Origin: Pleomorphomonas sp. JP5
GTDB lineage: Bacteria > Pseudomonadota > Alphaproteobacteria > Rhizobiales > Pleomorphomonadaceae
NCBI RefSeq assembly: GCF_023721815.1
Contig: NZ_JAMDLI010000022.1
Location: forward strand, 1-64,000
Direction: 5' to 3'
Length of the DNA: 64,000 nucleotides
Shown piece by piece: positions 44,366 through 54,817 of this stretch (position 1 is the first letter of the stretch; each line of letters starts with the position of its first letter). The notes beneath the pieces are model-generated. The model was not told the origin of the DNA and did not search any database. It was given only the letters and a program-made list of their open reading frames with translations. Made by a program: the position numbers and the translations under genes.

Positions 44366-44393
44366 TTGACAGGTTTCGAAAGGGACGTAATGT
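44366..44393 (+). promoter_or_regulatory. predicted promoter of the TRAP operon
   Basis: TTGACA (44366-44371), a 16-bp spacer and TAATGT (44388-44393). The -10 region overlaps operator 2, the geometry expected for repression by steric block. Confidence 0.6.
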
Positions 44394-44406
44394 AAGCGCA
44401 TACATG
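44390..44406. promoter_or_regulatory. LacI-type operator 2
   Basis: ATGTAAGCGCATACATG, a near-perfect palindrome close to the LacI-family consensus TGTAAGCGCTTACA. It overlaps the predicted -10 of the TRAP operon promoter and is 79 bp from operator 1. Confidence 0.75.
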
Positions 44407-44463
44407 CTGGCCTCGGACGTGCCTGGAGGGGTGCGTTTCGGAACGAGTCACCGGGAGGGCGCT

Positions 44464-45006
44464 ATGGATACCGTTCGAAAATACCTCATTCGGCCGATTG
44501 AGGTGGTCATCGCCGCGATGCTGGCGGTCATGCTCGTTCTGGTCCTGCTCAACGTGGTGCTGCGTTACGCCTTCAACAGCGGCATCACGGTTACCGAGGA
44601 ACTGTCCCGGCTGTTGTTTGTCTGGCTGGTGTTTCTCGGGGCCGCCGTGGCCCTGTTCGAGCGCGCCCATCTCGGTGTCGACACCCTGCTTCACCTGCTG
44701 CCGCGCCCGGCCAAGATCGTCTGCTTCGTGCTGTCGAATGCGTTCATGCTCTATCTCAGCTGGCTGATCTTCTCGGGAAGCTGGACGCAGGCGGAGATCA
44801 ACTACGGCTCCACCACGCCGGTGCTCGGCCTTTCGCAGTCGCTCTATTTCGTGCCGGTCCTGATCTTCACGGCGATGGCAATGTTCTGGTTCAGCGCCAT
44901 GCTCTTGAGATCGTTACGCGGTCGTTTGAGCGACAACGACCTTGTCGGCCTCAAGGACGAGGTTGCCGGAGCCATCGCCGAGGCGGGGCCGGTCGATCCT
45001 CGCTGA
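44464..45006 (+). CDS. TRAP transporter small permease (DctQ type)
   Basis: A 180-aa inner-membrane protein with four predicted membrane segments, including AMLAVMLVLVLLNVVLRYAF and the conserved TEELSRLLFVWLVFLGAAVA. It pairs with the large permease to form the membrane part of a sodium-driven, binding-protein-dependent transporter. GGGAGGG precedes ATG 44464. First gene of the LacI-controlled operon. Confidence 0.92.
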   Translation: MDTVRKYLIRPIEVVIAAMLAVMLVLVLLNVVLRYAFNSGITVTEELSRLLFVWLVFLGAAVALFERAHLGVDTLLHLLPRPAKIVCFVLSNAFMLYLSWLIFSGSWTQAEINYGSTTPVLGLSQSLYFVPVLIFTAMAMFWFSAMLLRSLRGRLSDNDLVGLKDEVAGAIAEAGPVDPR

Positions 45007-45085
45007 CCGCCATCCTCCGACCAGTCAAGTCTGGTGCCGCCTTTCCGGGAATGCCGGCCTCCGGCCGATGTCAGGACTACCGCCC

Positions 45086-46366
45086 ATGACCATCGTGATC
45101 TTCGTGGCAACCCTGTTTGCCGCCATGGCAATCGGCCTGCCGATCGCCTTCGCCCTCATCCTGTCGGCCGTGGCCCTGATGGTGCATCTCGATCTTTTCG
45201 ATCCCCAGATTCTCGCCCAGAATCTCGTGGGAGGCGCGGACAGCTTCACCTTGCTCGCCGTCCCCTTCTTCATGCTCGCCGGCGAGATCATGAACACAGG
45301 TGGACTGTCGAAGCGCATCGTCAACTTTGCCCTGGCCATGATGGGGCATATCCGAGGCGGCCTTGGCTATGTGACGATCATCGCGGCCTGCATCCTGGCG
45401 GCACTCTCAGGCTCGGCCGCCGCCGATGCCGCCGCTCTCGGCGCTCTTCTTGTGCCGATGATGGTCAAGACCGGTCACGAGAAGGGGCGTTCGGTCGGCC
45501 TCGTCGCCGCCAGTTCGATCATCGGGCCGATTATTCCGCCGTCGATCGGGTTCATCCTGCTCGGCGTTGCCGCCAATCTCTCCATTTCCAAGCTGTTCCT
45601 CGCCGGCATCGCGCCCGGCCTGATGATCGGCTTTGCGCTTGCGGCCACCTGGTATTTCATTTCCGGCAGAGAGAAGGTCGAAGTCCGTCCGCGCGCCACC
45701 GGCGCCGAGAGGGTCAAGGCCCTGCGCGAGGGCGCTTGGGCGCTCGGCCTCCCGGTGATCATCATCTTCGGCCTGAAGTTCGGCCTGTTCACGCCAACGG
45801 AAGCGGCGGTCGTCGCCGCCGCCTATGCGCTCTTCGTGTCGTCGGTGATCTATCGCGAGATGACCCCGTCGCTGCTGCTGCGCGTCTTCGTCTCGTCGGC
45901 CAAGGTCACGTCGGCGGTGATCTTCATGGTGGCGTCGGCCCTGGTGGCCGCCTGGCTGATCACCATCGCCGATCTGCCCGGCCAGATGGTCGAGCTGCTC
46001 GGCCCGTTCATGGAGAGCCCGCGCCTGTTGATGCTGGTCATCATGCTGATCATCGTCGCCATCGGCATGGCCATGGACATGGCCCCGACCATCCTGATCC
46101 TTGGGCCGATCCTGGTGCCCGTGGTGCAGCAGGCCGGCATCGATCCGATCTACTTCGGCGTCATGCTGATCATCAACACCTCGATCGGGCTGATCACGCC
46201 GCCGGTCGGCACCGTTCTCAACGTCACGGCCGGTGTCACGCGAACGAGCATGGCGAGCGTGATCCGGGGCGTGTGGCCCTTCATAGCCGTCGAACTGCTC
46301 GTCTTGCTGGCCATGGTTACCTTTCCGGAGCTCATCACCATTCCGGCGGCCTGGCTGAACCATTGA
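45086..46366 (+). CDS. TRAP transporter large permease (DctM type)
   Basis: A 426-aa membrane protein with about 12 segments. Family hallmarks are VPFFMLAGEIMNTGGLSKRI, AALSGSAAADAAALGALLVP and TPPVGTVLNVTAGV. It carries out Na+-coupled substrate translocation. ATG 45086 is preceded by AGGA at 9 bases; the in-frame ATG at 45068 is a less likely start. It lies 79 bp after the small permease, with no terminator between. Confidence 0.93.
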   Translation: MTIVIFVATLFAAMAIGLPIAFALILSAVALMVHLDLFDPQILAQNLVGGADSFTLLAVPFFMLAGEIMNTGGLSKRIVNFALAMMGHIRGGLGYVTIIAACILAALSGSAAADAAALGALLVPMMVKTGHEKGRSVGLVAASSIIGPIIPPSIGFILLGVAANLSISKLFLAGIAPGLMIGFALAATWYFISGREKVEVRPRATGAERVKALREGAWALGLPVIIIFGLKFGLFTPTEAAVVAAAYALFVSSVIYREMTPSLLLRVFVSSAKVTSAVIFMVASALVAAWLITIADLPGQMVELLGPFMESPRLLMLVIMLIIVAIGMAMDMAPTILILGPILVPVVQQAGIDPIYFGVMLIINTSIGLITPPVGTVLNVTAGVTRTSMASVIRGVWPFIAVELLVLLAMVTFPELITIPAAWLNH

Positions 46367-46398
46367 CCCTTCGCATCGCAGACCAAAAGGAGGAGAAT

Positions 46399-47412
46399 AT
46401 GCGAAACCTTACAAAGATGCTGCTGGCCGGTGCCGTGGCGGCGCTGATGCTTCCCATGGCCGCTCAGGCCGAGATCCATGAGCAGACCCTTCGCTTCGCC
46501 AGCGCCGGCTCCGAGGGCTCGCCGCTGGTCCAGGGACAGCGGAAGTTCGCCGAGATCGTCAAGGAGAAGAGCGGCGGCAAGATCGAGGTCAAGGTGTTCC
46601 CCGCCGGCCAGCTCGGTGGCGACATGCAGGCCGTATCCTCACTGCAGGGCGGTGTCCTTCAGATGTCGGTGATGAACGCCGGCCTGATGGCGTCGCTGGC
46701 GCCCGACTTCGCGCTGCTCGATCTGCCCTTCCTGTTTGAAAACCCGCAGGAAGCCGACGCCGTGATGGACGGCGAGGTCGGCAAGATCTTCGCCCAGCAG
46801 CTCGATGCCAAGAACCTTGTCGTGCTGTCCTACTGGGAGCTCGGCTTCCGCCAGCTGACCAACAGCCGGCGCCCGGTGGAGAAGGTCGATGACATCGCCG
46901 GTCTCAAGATCCGCGTCGTCCAGTCGCCCATCTACCTCGACATGTTCAACGCACTTGGCGCCAACGCCGTGCCGATGCCGTTCCCCGAGGTCTACACGGC
47001 TCTCGAGACCGGCACCGTGGACGGGCAGGAGAACCCTGCGCCGAGCATCCTGACGGCCAAGCTCAACGAAGTGCAGAAGTACATGACGCTGACGCGGCAC
47101 ACCTACAATCCGATGGTGATGCTGTATTCGAAGCCGCTGTGGAACAAGCTTGATGCCGACGAGCAGCAACTGCTGAGCGAGGCGGCCCTGGAGGCGGCCC
47201 AGTTCCAGCGGCAGCTGTCGCGCGATTCCGATGCCAAGGCGATCGAGGAAATCGCCGCCGCCGGCACCACGGTTACCACGCTGGCGCCGGAAGAAGTGGC
47301 CCGGTTCCGCGAGAAGACCAAGGGCGTCGCCGAGGCCTATGCGGCCAAGGCCGACCCGGCCGTCGTCAAGCTGCTCAACGAAACCATCGCGAAGGCACGC
47401 GAAGCCAAGTGA
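46399..47412 (+). CDS. TRAP transporter substrate-binding protein (DctP type)
   Basis: A 337-aa periplasmic binding protein with a signal peptide (KMLLAGAVAALMLPMAAQA). The carboxylate-binding Arg is in DIAGLKIRVVQSPIYLD, with PMPFPEVYTALETGTVDGQE nearby, as in C4-dicarboxylate and sugar-acid binders. AAAGGAGGAG is a very strong ribosome-binding site, fitting the need for excess binding protein. The conserved Arg and the downstream aldolase suggest an organic acid or sugar acid as ligand. Confidence 0.94.
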   Translation: MRNLTKMLLAGAVAALMLPMAAQAEIHEQTLRFASAGSEGSPLVQGQRKFAEIVKEKSGGKIEVKVFPAGQLGGDMQAVSSLQGGVLQMSVMNAGLMASLAPDFALLDLPFLFENPQEADAVMDGEVGKIFAQQLDAKNLVVLSYWELGFRQLTNSRRPVEKVDDIAGLKIRVVQSPIYLDMFNALGANAVPMPFPEVYTALETGTVDGQENPAPSILTAKLNEVQKYMTLTRHTYNPMVMLYSKPLWNKLDADEQQLLSEAALEAAQFQRQLSRDSDAKAIEEIAAAGTTVTTLAPEEVARFREKTKGVAEAYAAKADPAVVKLLNETIAKAREAK

Positions 47413-47527
47413 TCCAGGCGGGATGAAGGTGCCGATGGTCCCGCAGGGATCATCGGCATCGATCCCGCCTCGATGAAAGCGCCGGTCCGGCGCGCAAAAC
47501 TCTCATGTTCCTGAAGGTCATTTCCCG

Positions 47528-48352
47528 ATGTACAAGCCCAACCGTCTGAAGTCACATCTCTTGTCCGGCAAGACCGCGTTCGGTTGCTGGATCGGTGGCG
47601 GTTCGCCCACCAATGCCGAGATACTCGGGCATATCGGATTCGATTACCTTCTGGTCGACCACGAGCATGGCATTGGCGAGACAAGGGAAATCATGGAGAC
47701 GCTGCGGGCCGTCGAAACGACGCCGACCCCGGCTCTCGTGCGTGTGCCCTGGAACGATCATGTCTTCCTGAAGCGGGTCCTCGACGCGGGCGTCCAGTCG
47801 GTCATGATCCCCTCGGTCGATACGCCTGAGGCTGCCGAAGCCGCCGTTCGTGCCTGTCTTTATCCGCCGCATGGCATTCGCGGCTATGCCGCCGGCGTGG
47901 TGCGCGCGTCGACCTTCGGTCTCGAGCCCGACTACATCGTCAAGGCCAACCGGGAAATGCTGATCGTCGTGCAGCTCGAGTCCCACGTCGCCGTCGACAA
48001 TGCAGCGGCCATCGCCGCCATTCCGGGTATCGACGTGGTCTTCATCGGCGTCAACGATCTCGCGGGATCGATCGGCCGCCTCGAGCAGACCGGGCATGCC
48101 GAAGTCCAGGCTCTGGTTCGTCGCGCCGAAGAGGCCGTCCTCGCCTCGGGCAAGGTGCTGGGCACCGTGCCGAATGGTGGCGCGTCTGTCGCCGATCTCG
48201 TCGATCGGGGCTACCGCGTGATCGCCGGGCCGCACGATGTCGCGCTCTTGCGCGATGCCGGCAAGGGGGCCCTGGCCGAGTACCATGCGATCGTCTCGGC
48301 GAAGGCCAACGGCACCACGCCGGCGACGTCCGGACTGTCGCGGTCCTACTGA
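47528..48352 (+). CDS. HpcH/HpaI family aldolase
   Basis: A 274-aa class II pyruvate aldolase of the HpcH/HpaI family. Metal and substrate residues are in FDYLLVDHEHGIGETREI, ALVRVPWND, IVVQLESHVAVDN (metal Glu) and DVVFIGVNDLAGSIG (metal Asp). Such enzymes cleave 2-keto-3-deoxy sugar acids or 4-hydroxy-2-oxoacids to pyruvate and an aldehyde. In the TRAP operon it probably degrades the imported acid or its dehydrated product. No dehydratase or dehydrogenase is present here, so the pathway is incomplete within the operon. Confidence 0.88.
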   Translation: MYKPNRLKSHLLSGKTAFGCWIGGGSPTNAEILGHIGFDYLLVDHEHGIGETREIMETLRAVETTPTPALVRVPWNDHVFLKRVLDAGVQSVMIPSVDTPEAAEAAVRACLYPPHGIRGYAAGVVRASTFGLEPDYIVKANREMLIVVQLESHVAVDNAAAIAAIPGIDVVFIGVNDLAGSIGRLEQTGHAEVQALVRRAEEAVLASGKVLGTVPNGGASVADLVDRGYRVIAGPHDVALLRDAGKGALAEYHAIVSAKANGTTPATSGLSRSY

Positions 48353-48444
48353 GTGATGCTGCCGGCGTCGATGGACGGACGATCATGTGGTCCGATCGGA
48401 CCTAGGAGACCATCGTCGACGCCGACAAACTGGAAGAGACCCGC

Positions 48445-49374
48445 ATGATAACCGTCTTTGGTTCGGTCAACATCGATCTCGTCGCAACGGCGGACCGCTT
48501 GCCCCTCCCGGGGGAGACGGTCGCGGGCAGGGGCTTTGCCACTTCGCCGGGTGGGAAAGGGGCCAATCAGGCCCTGGCCGCGCGCCGAGCCGGCGCCGAG
48601 GTGCGCTTTGCCGGCGCCGTGGGAAGCGATGACTTCGCCGGTCCGGCCCTTGCCTGTCTGCGCGAGAGCGGCGTCGACCTGTCGCTCGTTCGCGCCGTAT
48701 CCGGACCGACGGGAACCGCCGTCATCCTGGTCGACGCGAAGGGTGAGAACATGATCACCGTCATTCCCGGCGCCAACGGTGCGTTGATGCCGGCCGACGG
48801 GGAGGTGGCGGTCGCCGGGCTTCGGCCTCGCGATCTCCTGATGCTTCAGCTGGAGATTCCCGAAGCGAGCGTCGAGGTCGCGCTTTCTTCGGCTCGCCGC
48901 GCCGGAGTTCGCACACTGCTCAATCTGGCGCCGCTCACGGCCGAGGCGGCGCGCATCGGCCGTCTCGCCGACATCGTCGTCGCCAACGAAACCGAGTTCG
49001 CCTGTCTCGTCGGCTCGGATCTTGAAAGCGATGACGACCGCGTTGACGCCTTGCGGCGGCTTCATGCGGAGAGTGGTCAGATCATCGTCGTCACGCTCGG
49101 CGAGAGTGGGGCGATCGCCATTTCGGATGGCGAGATCATCCGGGTGAATAGCCCCCGGATCGTTCCGATCGATGCCGTGGGCGCTGGCGATACGTTCTGC
49201 GGCTATCTTGCCGCCGGTCTCGATGCCGGCGACGATTTTGCCGTTTCTCTTCAACGTGCCGCCGTAGCGGGTGCGGTCGCCTGTCTCTCCACGGGTGCTC
49301 AGGTCGCCATTCCCCTGCGAAGCGCCGTCGATGCCAAGGCGTCCGACTTCACGGGAGCGGCGCGTCGCGCTTGA
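48445..49374 (+). CDS. rbsK: PfkB-family sugar kinase, ribokinase-like
   Basis: A 309-aa kinase. The N-terminal signature is ITVFGSVNIDLVATADRLP with TSPGGKGANQALAARRAGAE; the C-terminal signature IDAVGAGDTFCGYLAAGLDA carries the catalytic Asp and anion hole. It matches ribokinase closely, but the operon context (TRAP importer, aldolase) leaves the true substrate open, for example 2-keto-3-deoxy sugars or ribose. GGAAGAG precedes the ATG. Last gene of the operon, followed by a terminator. Confidence 0.85.
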   Translation: MITVFGSVNIDLVATADRLPLPGETVAGRGFATSPGGKGANQALAARRAGAEVRFAGAVGSDDFAGPALACLRESGVDLSLVRAVSGPTGTAVILVDAKGENMITVIPGANGALMPADGEVAVAGLRPRDLLMLQLEIPEASVEVALSSARRAGVRTLLNLAPLTAEAARIGRLADIVVANETEFACLVGSDLESDDDRVDALRRLHAESGQIIVVTLGESGAIAISDGEIIRVNSPRIVPIDAVGAGDTFCGYLAAGLDAGDDFAVSLQRAAVAGAVACLSTGAQVAIPLRSAVDAKASDFTGAARRA

Positions 49375-49405
49375 CGCGCAGTCACTCGATCCTGTCCGTG
49401 CATGG

Positions 49406-49443
49406 CAAAAAGGCCGGGACCCTGCGAAGGGTTCCGGCCTTTC
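49406..49443 (+). terminator. Rho-independent terminator of the TRAP/aldolase/kinase operon
   Basis: Outer stem AAAGGCCGG/CCGGCCTTT (49409-49417 with 49434-49442), with ACCC/GGGT inside. It lies between convergent genes and may serve both. Confidence 0.85.
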
Positions 49444-49467
49444 CTTGTCCCGACGGTGGAGGGGCCG

Positions 49468-50550
<1,083 letters not shown>

Positions 50551-50582
50551 GATGTGCTTTCCGCTTCGATCGGGTACGCCGT

Positions 50583-52829
50583 TCAGCCGGCCTTGAGGGT
50601 GATGGTGGTCTCGCCGAACCGATGGCAGGCGACCTTGACCACGATATTGCCGGCACCGCCGGTGGTTTCGAGCCAGAAGCCGATGGCGCCGCCCTTCAGC
50701 ACCGCCTCCGACGGGCCAAGCAGCTTGGCAGGCCCGCTGACCTCGATGTGGATCGCCTCGTCGAGGAAGGGCAAAAGGTTGCCCAGCTGGTCGAGGGCGC
50801 GGACGATGACGCGGACGGAGTCCTTGGGCTCGGCCGACAGTTCGGTCCAGTCGGGCGCCACCTCAAGCGTTGTTGGCACTGGATCGCAGGCGAACTTGAC
50901 GGTCTTGACCGGCTTGCCATCGACATAACCCGTCACGGTCGCCTCTTCCCACTTCATGCCCCAGAGGCCGAGCTCTTCGGGCGAGAAGGCGCGGTGGTCG
51001 ATGACGACGGGCGCATGCGGCAGGTGCGGGTAGGTCTCGCGGTCAGGCTTGACGCGCTTGACGATGTCCGGGCCGTACTGGAGCTCTACCTCGTCGCAGT
51101 TGGTGAGCACGATCAGGGGTAGGATGCCGCCGATGTTGCGCTCGCCGCGGGCATAGTAGGTTACGGGCTTCAGCACCACTTCCTCGTCGGGGTCGCACTG
51201 GCTGGTGTAAGCCCAGGCGGCGAACTTCGGCTCGCGCCAGGCGTCCATCACGCCATGATGGCAGATGCGGTCGCCGGACCCGAAATCCTTGTGGGTGTTG
51301 TAGTCGAACATGCACCAGCCGGTGGAGCCGGAGATGTTCGGGTCGCCATAGACGGCGTTGAGGATGGAGAGATAGCGGGTGACGTGCTCGGCCTGCCGCT
51401 GCTCCTGATCATAGCGCTTGGTCGGGTACATGTGGCCGTTGAACTCGGTCACCATGTAGGGCACCGGCTTTTTGAGGCCAGTGATCTCACCGATGGACCG
51501 CAGGGCGGTGCGCGGCCGGTTGACGCCGGGCAGTTCCTCGTTGCCTTGGATGAAGTCGTTCATCGTGTAGACGTCTTCGAGGAACTCGCTGTCGGTGATG
51601 TAGCGAACACCGCCGGTCTGGCGGGTCGGATCGAGCTCGTGGGCTAGCTTGTTGGTCGCCGTGTAGAAGTCGTGGAAGTCCTGCGATTCGTTGATGCGTA
51701 CGCCCCAGATGATGATCGAGGGATGGTTCCAGTCGCGCTCGATCATGGCGCGGACGTTGTCGATCGCCAGTGCCTGCCACTTCTCGTCGCCGACGTGCTG
51801 CCAGCCGGGGATCTCCTCGAAGACCAGGAGGCCGAGGCGGTCGCAGGCGTCGAGGAACCAGGGCGACTGCGGATAGTGCGACGTGCGAACGACGTTGACC
51901 TTAAGCTCGTTCTTGAGGAGCTCGGCGTCGAGCTCCTGCGCCCGGCGGCCCATGGCGTAGCCGACATAGGGGTAGGCTTGGTGACGGTTGAGGCCGCGCA
52001 GCTTCAGCGGCTTGCCATTGAGGCGGAAACCCTCGGTCGTGAATTCGACGGAGCGGAAACCGAAGTTGACCGACAGCATGTCGTCGCCGCTCTCATGGAC
52101 GAGATCGACCACCGCCACGTAGAGGTTCGGGTTGTCGATATCCCAGAGGGCCATGCCCTCGAGGTTCTTGATCTCCAGCGTCACGCTGTCGTCGGCGTAG
52201 GTGGCGTCGGCGCTGCCGACGGACTTGCCGGCGGCATCCTTCAGCGTCACCGACACCCGGCCGGCCAGCTTCAGGCCGCGCGGGTTGGCGATGTCGACGC
52301 GCACCTTGACCGTCTTCTTCGCCGCGAGCACATCGGGCGTCTCTATCTTGACGTTGCCGATGTAGACCGGGGCCGTCAAGCGCAGCCAGACGTCGCGATA
52401 GATGCCGGCGTAGGTGAGGTAGTCGATCTGGCCACCGAAGGGCGGAATGGCCGGGTTCTCGGAACCGTCGATCTTGACGGTGACGAGATTGTCGCCCTCG
52501 ACGAGACGCTCGGTCAGGCGGGCGGTGAAGGGGGTGTAGCCGTCGGGATGGGCCACCACCTGCTCGCCGTTGATGTAGACGACGTTGTCGGCCATGGCGC
52601 CATCGAATACCAGGGCCACCTCGCGGCCTTCGAATTCGGGGCGCCACGCGATGACCTTCTGGTAGGTGAACGGCCGCTGGTAGCAGGTCTCGTGGAAGTA
52701 ATTGTAGGGCAGGTCGACCGCGTTGTGCGGCAGGTTGACGGCTACGCCCTTGCGGAAGGCGGCGGCGAGATCGGCGGAGAAGCCTTCGTGGAAGGTCCAG
52801 CCAGTATTGCAGTTGATGGTCTTACGCAT
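50583..52829 (-). CDS. glycoside hydrolase family 2 protein (beta-galactosidase type)
   Basis: A 748-aa GH2 enzyme: N-terminal jelly-roll sugar-binding domain (residues 1-170), Ig-like domain (170-265), TIM-barrel catalytic domain (about 265-560) and a C-terminal Ig-like extension. The acid/base Glu is about residue 381 in IIIWGVRINESQD and the nucleophile Glu about 462 in YMVTEFNGHMYPT. GH2 includes beta-galactosidases, glucuronidases and mannosidases; the exact specificity is unproven. ATG 52829 follows the permease stop by 10 bp. It lies inside the importer operon, so an imported glycoside is probably cleaved in the cytoplasm (no signal peptide seen). Confidence 0.9.
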   Translation of the reverse strand: MRKTINCNTGWTFHEGFSADLAAAFRKGVAVNLPHNAVDLPYNYFHETCYQRPFTYQKVIAWRPEFEGREVALVFDGAMADNVVYINGEQVVAHPDGYTPFTARLTERLVEGDNLVTVKIDGSENPAIPPFGGQIDYLTYAGIYRDVWLRLTAPVYIGNVKIETPDVLAAKKTVKVRVDIANPRGLKLAGRVSVTLKDAAGKSVGSADATYADDSVTLEIKNLEGMALWDIDNPNLYVAVVDLVHESGDDMLSVNFGFRSVEFTTEGFRLNGKPLKLRGLNRHQAYPYVGYAMGRRAQELDAELLKNELKVNVVRTSHYPQSPWFLDACDRLGLLVFEEIPGWQHVGDEKWQALAIDNVRAMIERDWNHPSIIIWGVRINESQDFHDFYTATNKLAHELDPTRQTGGVRYITDSEFLEDVYTMNDFIQGNEELPGVNRPRTALRSIGEITGLKKPVPYMVTEFNGHMYPTKRYDQEQRQAEHVTRYLSILNAVYGDPNISGSTGWCMFDYNTHKDFGSGDRICHHGVMDAWREPKFAAWAYTSQCDPDEEVVLKPVTYYARGERNIGGILPLIVLTNCDEVELQYGPDIVKRVKPDRETYPHLPHAPVVIDHRAFSPEELGLWGMKWEEATVTGYVDGKPVKTVKFACDPVPTTLEVAPDWTELSAEPKDSVRVIVRALDQLGNLLPFLDEAIHIEVSGPAKLLGPSEAVLKGGAIGFWLETTGGAGNIVVKVACHRFGETTITLKAG

Positions 52830-52839
52830 TTTGAACCTG

Positions 52840-53664
52840 TTACTTGACCGAGCCGAGCATGCCTTCGACGAACTGGCGTTGCATGGCAAAGAAGACGAAG
52901 AGGGTGGGAATGGTGGCGAGGACCGTGCCGATCATCACCGCTCCATAGTCGGGGTAGTAGGCCGAGCCGAGCGAGGAGATGACGAGCGTGATGGTCTTGG
53001 TGTCGTTGGACTGCAGCACGACCAGCGGCCACAGGTAGCTGTTCCAGACCGTCATGAAGACGATGATGAAGGCGGCCGCGTAGGTCGAACGCATGACCGG
53101 CATGTAGATCAGGAAGAAGATCTGCCACTCCTTCAGGCCGTCGACGCGGGCGGCGTCGCGCAGTTCGTGCGGGAATGCCTTTGTCGACTGGCGAAAGTAG
53201 AAGATGATGAAGGCCGACGCGACGGTGGGCAGTACCACGGCGATATGGGTGTTGATGAGGCCGAGCTTGCCCATCAGCATGAACAGCGGGATCATCAACG
53301 CCGCGAACGGGATCATCAGCGTCAAGAGCATCAGCGTGTAGAGCTTCTCGCGAAAGCGTGAGGCGAAGATCTCGAAGCCATAGCCGGCCAGCGAGGAGAT
53401 CAGCAGCGTCAGCACCGTGGCGATGATGGTGATCTTGGCCGAGTTCCAGAAGATCAGCGGCGCGTTGACCTGAGTGAAGAACGTCGTCGCGTTGAGCAGC
53501 AAAGACTCGCCGAAGCTCATCTTGCCCTTGATGATGTCGGACGTGGTGTTGGTGGCGCCGATGACCATCCACAGGAAGGGGAAGATGGAGAGGAAGGCCA
53601 TCACGCCCAGGAAGGCATAGACGACGACGGACGAGAACCGCTGCTTGAGGCCGTAGCTGGTCAT
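52840..53664 (-). CDS. carbohydrate ABC transporter permease (MalG type)
   Basis: A 274-aa permease with six predicted membrane segments (VVVYAFLGVMAFLSIFPFLW first) and the EAA loop LRDAARVDGLKEWQIFFLIY. CUT1-family inner permease. ATGA overlap with the preceding permease (53661-53664) indicates coupled translation. Confidence 0.94.
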   Translation of the reverse strand: MTSYGLKQRFSSVVVYAFLGVMAFLSIFPFLWMVIGATNTTSDIIKGKMSFGESLLLNATTFFTQVNAPLIFWNSAKITIIATVLTLLISSLAGYGFEIFASRFREKLYTLMLLTLMIPFAALMIPLFMLMGKLGLINTHIAVVLPTVASAFIIFYFRQSTKAFPHELRDAARVDGLKEWQIFFLIYMPVMRSTYAAAFIIVFMTVWNSYLWPLVVLQSNDTKTITLVISSLGSAYYPDYGAVMIGTVLATIPTLFVFFAMQRQFVEGMLGSVK

Positions 53665-54575
53665 GCCTTGCGCTCCCGGGCGGCAAAGAATTGCAGGAAG
53701 GACAGGATCGCCACCAGGATCACGATGACGTAGGAGACTGTGGCGGCGTAGCCGAAGTTCGGTGCGAACTTGAAGGTCAGGTTGTAGATGTAGAGCGATA
53801 GGGTCAGCGCCGAGTTGCCCGGCCCGGCCGCTCCGCCGGCCGACCCGCCGCCGGTGATTGTCGCCACTTCGTCGAAGAGCTGTAGCGTGCCGATGGTGGA
53901 GGTGACCGTGGTGAACAGGATCACCGGCTTCAGCATGGGAACGGTGAGGTGCAGGAAGCGGGCCCAGGTCGGAACGCCATCGATGCGGGCGGCTTCATAG
54001 ACCGAGCGGTCGATGTTCTGCATGGCCGCGAGGTAGAAGATCATGTTGTAGCCGGTCCAGCGCCAGGTGATGGCGATGATGATCATGGTCCGGCACCAGA
54101 ACGGATCCGTCATCCAGGGGATGCCGGTGTCGACGATGCCGAGGTTGATCAGGACCGTGTTGACGAGGCCGTTGGCGACGAACATCGACTTGAACAGCAC
54201 CGTGTAGGCGACAAGAGAGGTGACGCAAGGCAGGAAGATGGCCGTGCGCATCAGTCCGCGGAACTTGAGATCCGGATTGTTGAGCAGAGACGCCGTGATC
54301 AGCGCCAACGTCAGCATCACCGGCACCTGCACCAGGAAGAAGATGAAGGTGTTTTTCAGCGCCGTGAAAAACAACGGGTCGTTGAATAGCCGGTGGATGT
54401 TCTTCATGCCGCCGAACGAGAGGCGCATGCCGAGGCCGGTCTGGAAGGACATCCATAGCGAATGCAGCACCGGAAAGATCATGAAGGTGGCGATCAGCGC
54501 CAGCGCGGGGCCGACAAACAGCCAACCGTTGACGTCGAAGCGCGGCCTCATCCGCCGCTGGGAGATTGCTGACAT
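53661..54575 (-). CDS. sugar ABC transporter permease (MalF type)
   Basis: A 304-aa permease of the CUT1 family, with six membrane segments and the EAA loop VYEAARIDGVPTWARFLHLT. An insert between segments, TGGGSAGGAAGPGNSA, is Gly-rich. It follows the binding-protein gene by a 242-bp gap containing a strong hairpin, which probably lowers permease expression relative to the binding protein. Confidence 0.93.
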   Translation of the reverse strand: MSAISQRRMRPRFDVNGWLFVGPALALIATFMIFPVLHSLWMSFQTGLGMRLSFGGMKNIHRLFNDPLFFTALKNTFIFFLVQVPVMLTLALITASLLNNPDLKFRGLMRTAIFLPCVTSLVAYTVLFKSMFVANGLVNTVLINLGIVDTGIPWMTDPFWCRTMIIIAITWRWTGYNMIFYLAAMQNIDRSVYEAARIDGVPTWARFLHLTVPMLKPVILFTTVTSTIGTLQLFDEVATITGGGSAGGAAGPGNSALTLSLYIYNLTFKFAPNFGYAATVSYVIVILVAILSFLQFFAARERKA

Positions 54576-54782
54576 GGGTCACCGTTCCGGTAGAGCGGGG
54601 CTCTCGGCTTCCTCCGAAGGGCGGGTCGGCCCGGCCGGGGAGGCGCCGATTGTTCGGGTGTGTGTTTGGTACCGCATTTGGCCGGCTTTCCGCGCATCGT
54701 GGCAGGGGAAGAGCTTGAAGGCCGTATCGGACGGCAGCGTTCGATCACCGGAGGCGCCGGCAATGACGCAAGGCCGAGCAAA

Positions 54783-54810
54783 GGGGCGGGCGGCGTTTGC
54801 CGTCCGCCCC
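54783..54810 (-). terminator. hairpin between the binding-protein and permease genes
   Basis: GGGGCGG...CCGCCCC with an inner CGGC/GCCG stem (about 12 bp with one wobble pair), just after the binding-protein stop on the minus strand and followed by TTTGCTC. Such hairpins usually cause partial termination or protect the binding-protein mRNA. Confidence 0.6.
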
Positions 54811-54817
54811 TCCGTCA

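Noticed and set aside
45407-46363. 318-codon minus-strand ORF opposite the TRAP large permease
   Set aside because: Asp/His/Arg-rich shadow of a membrane protein gene.
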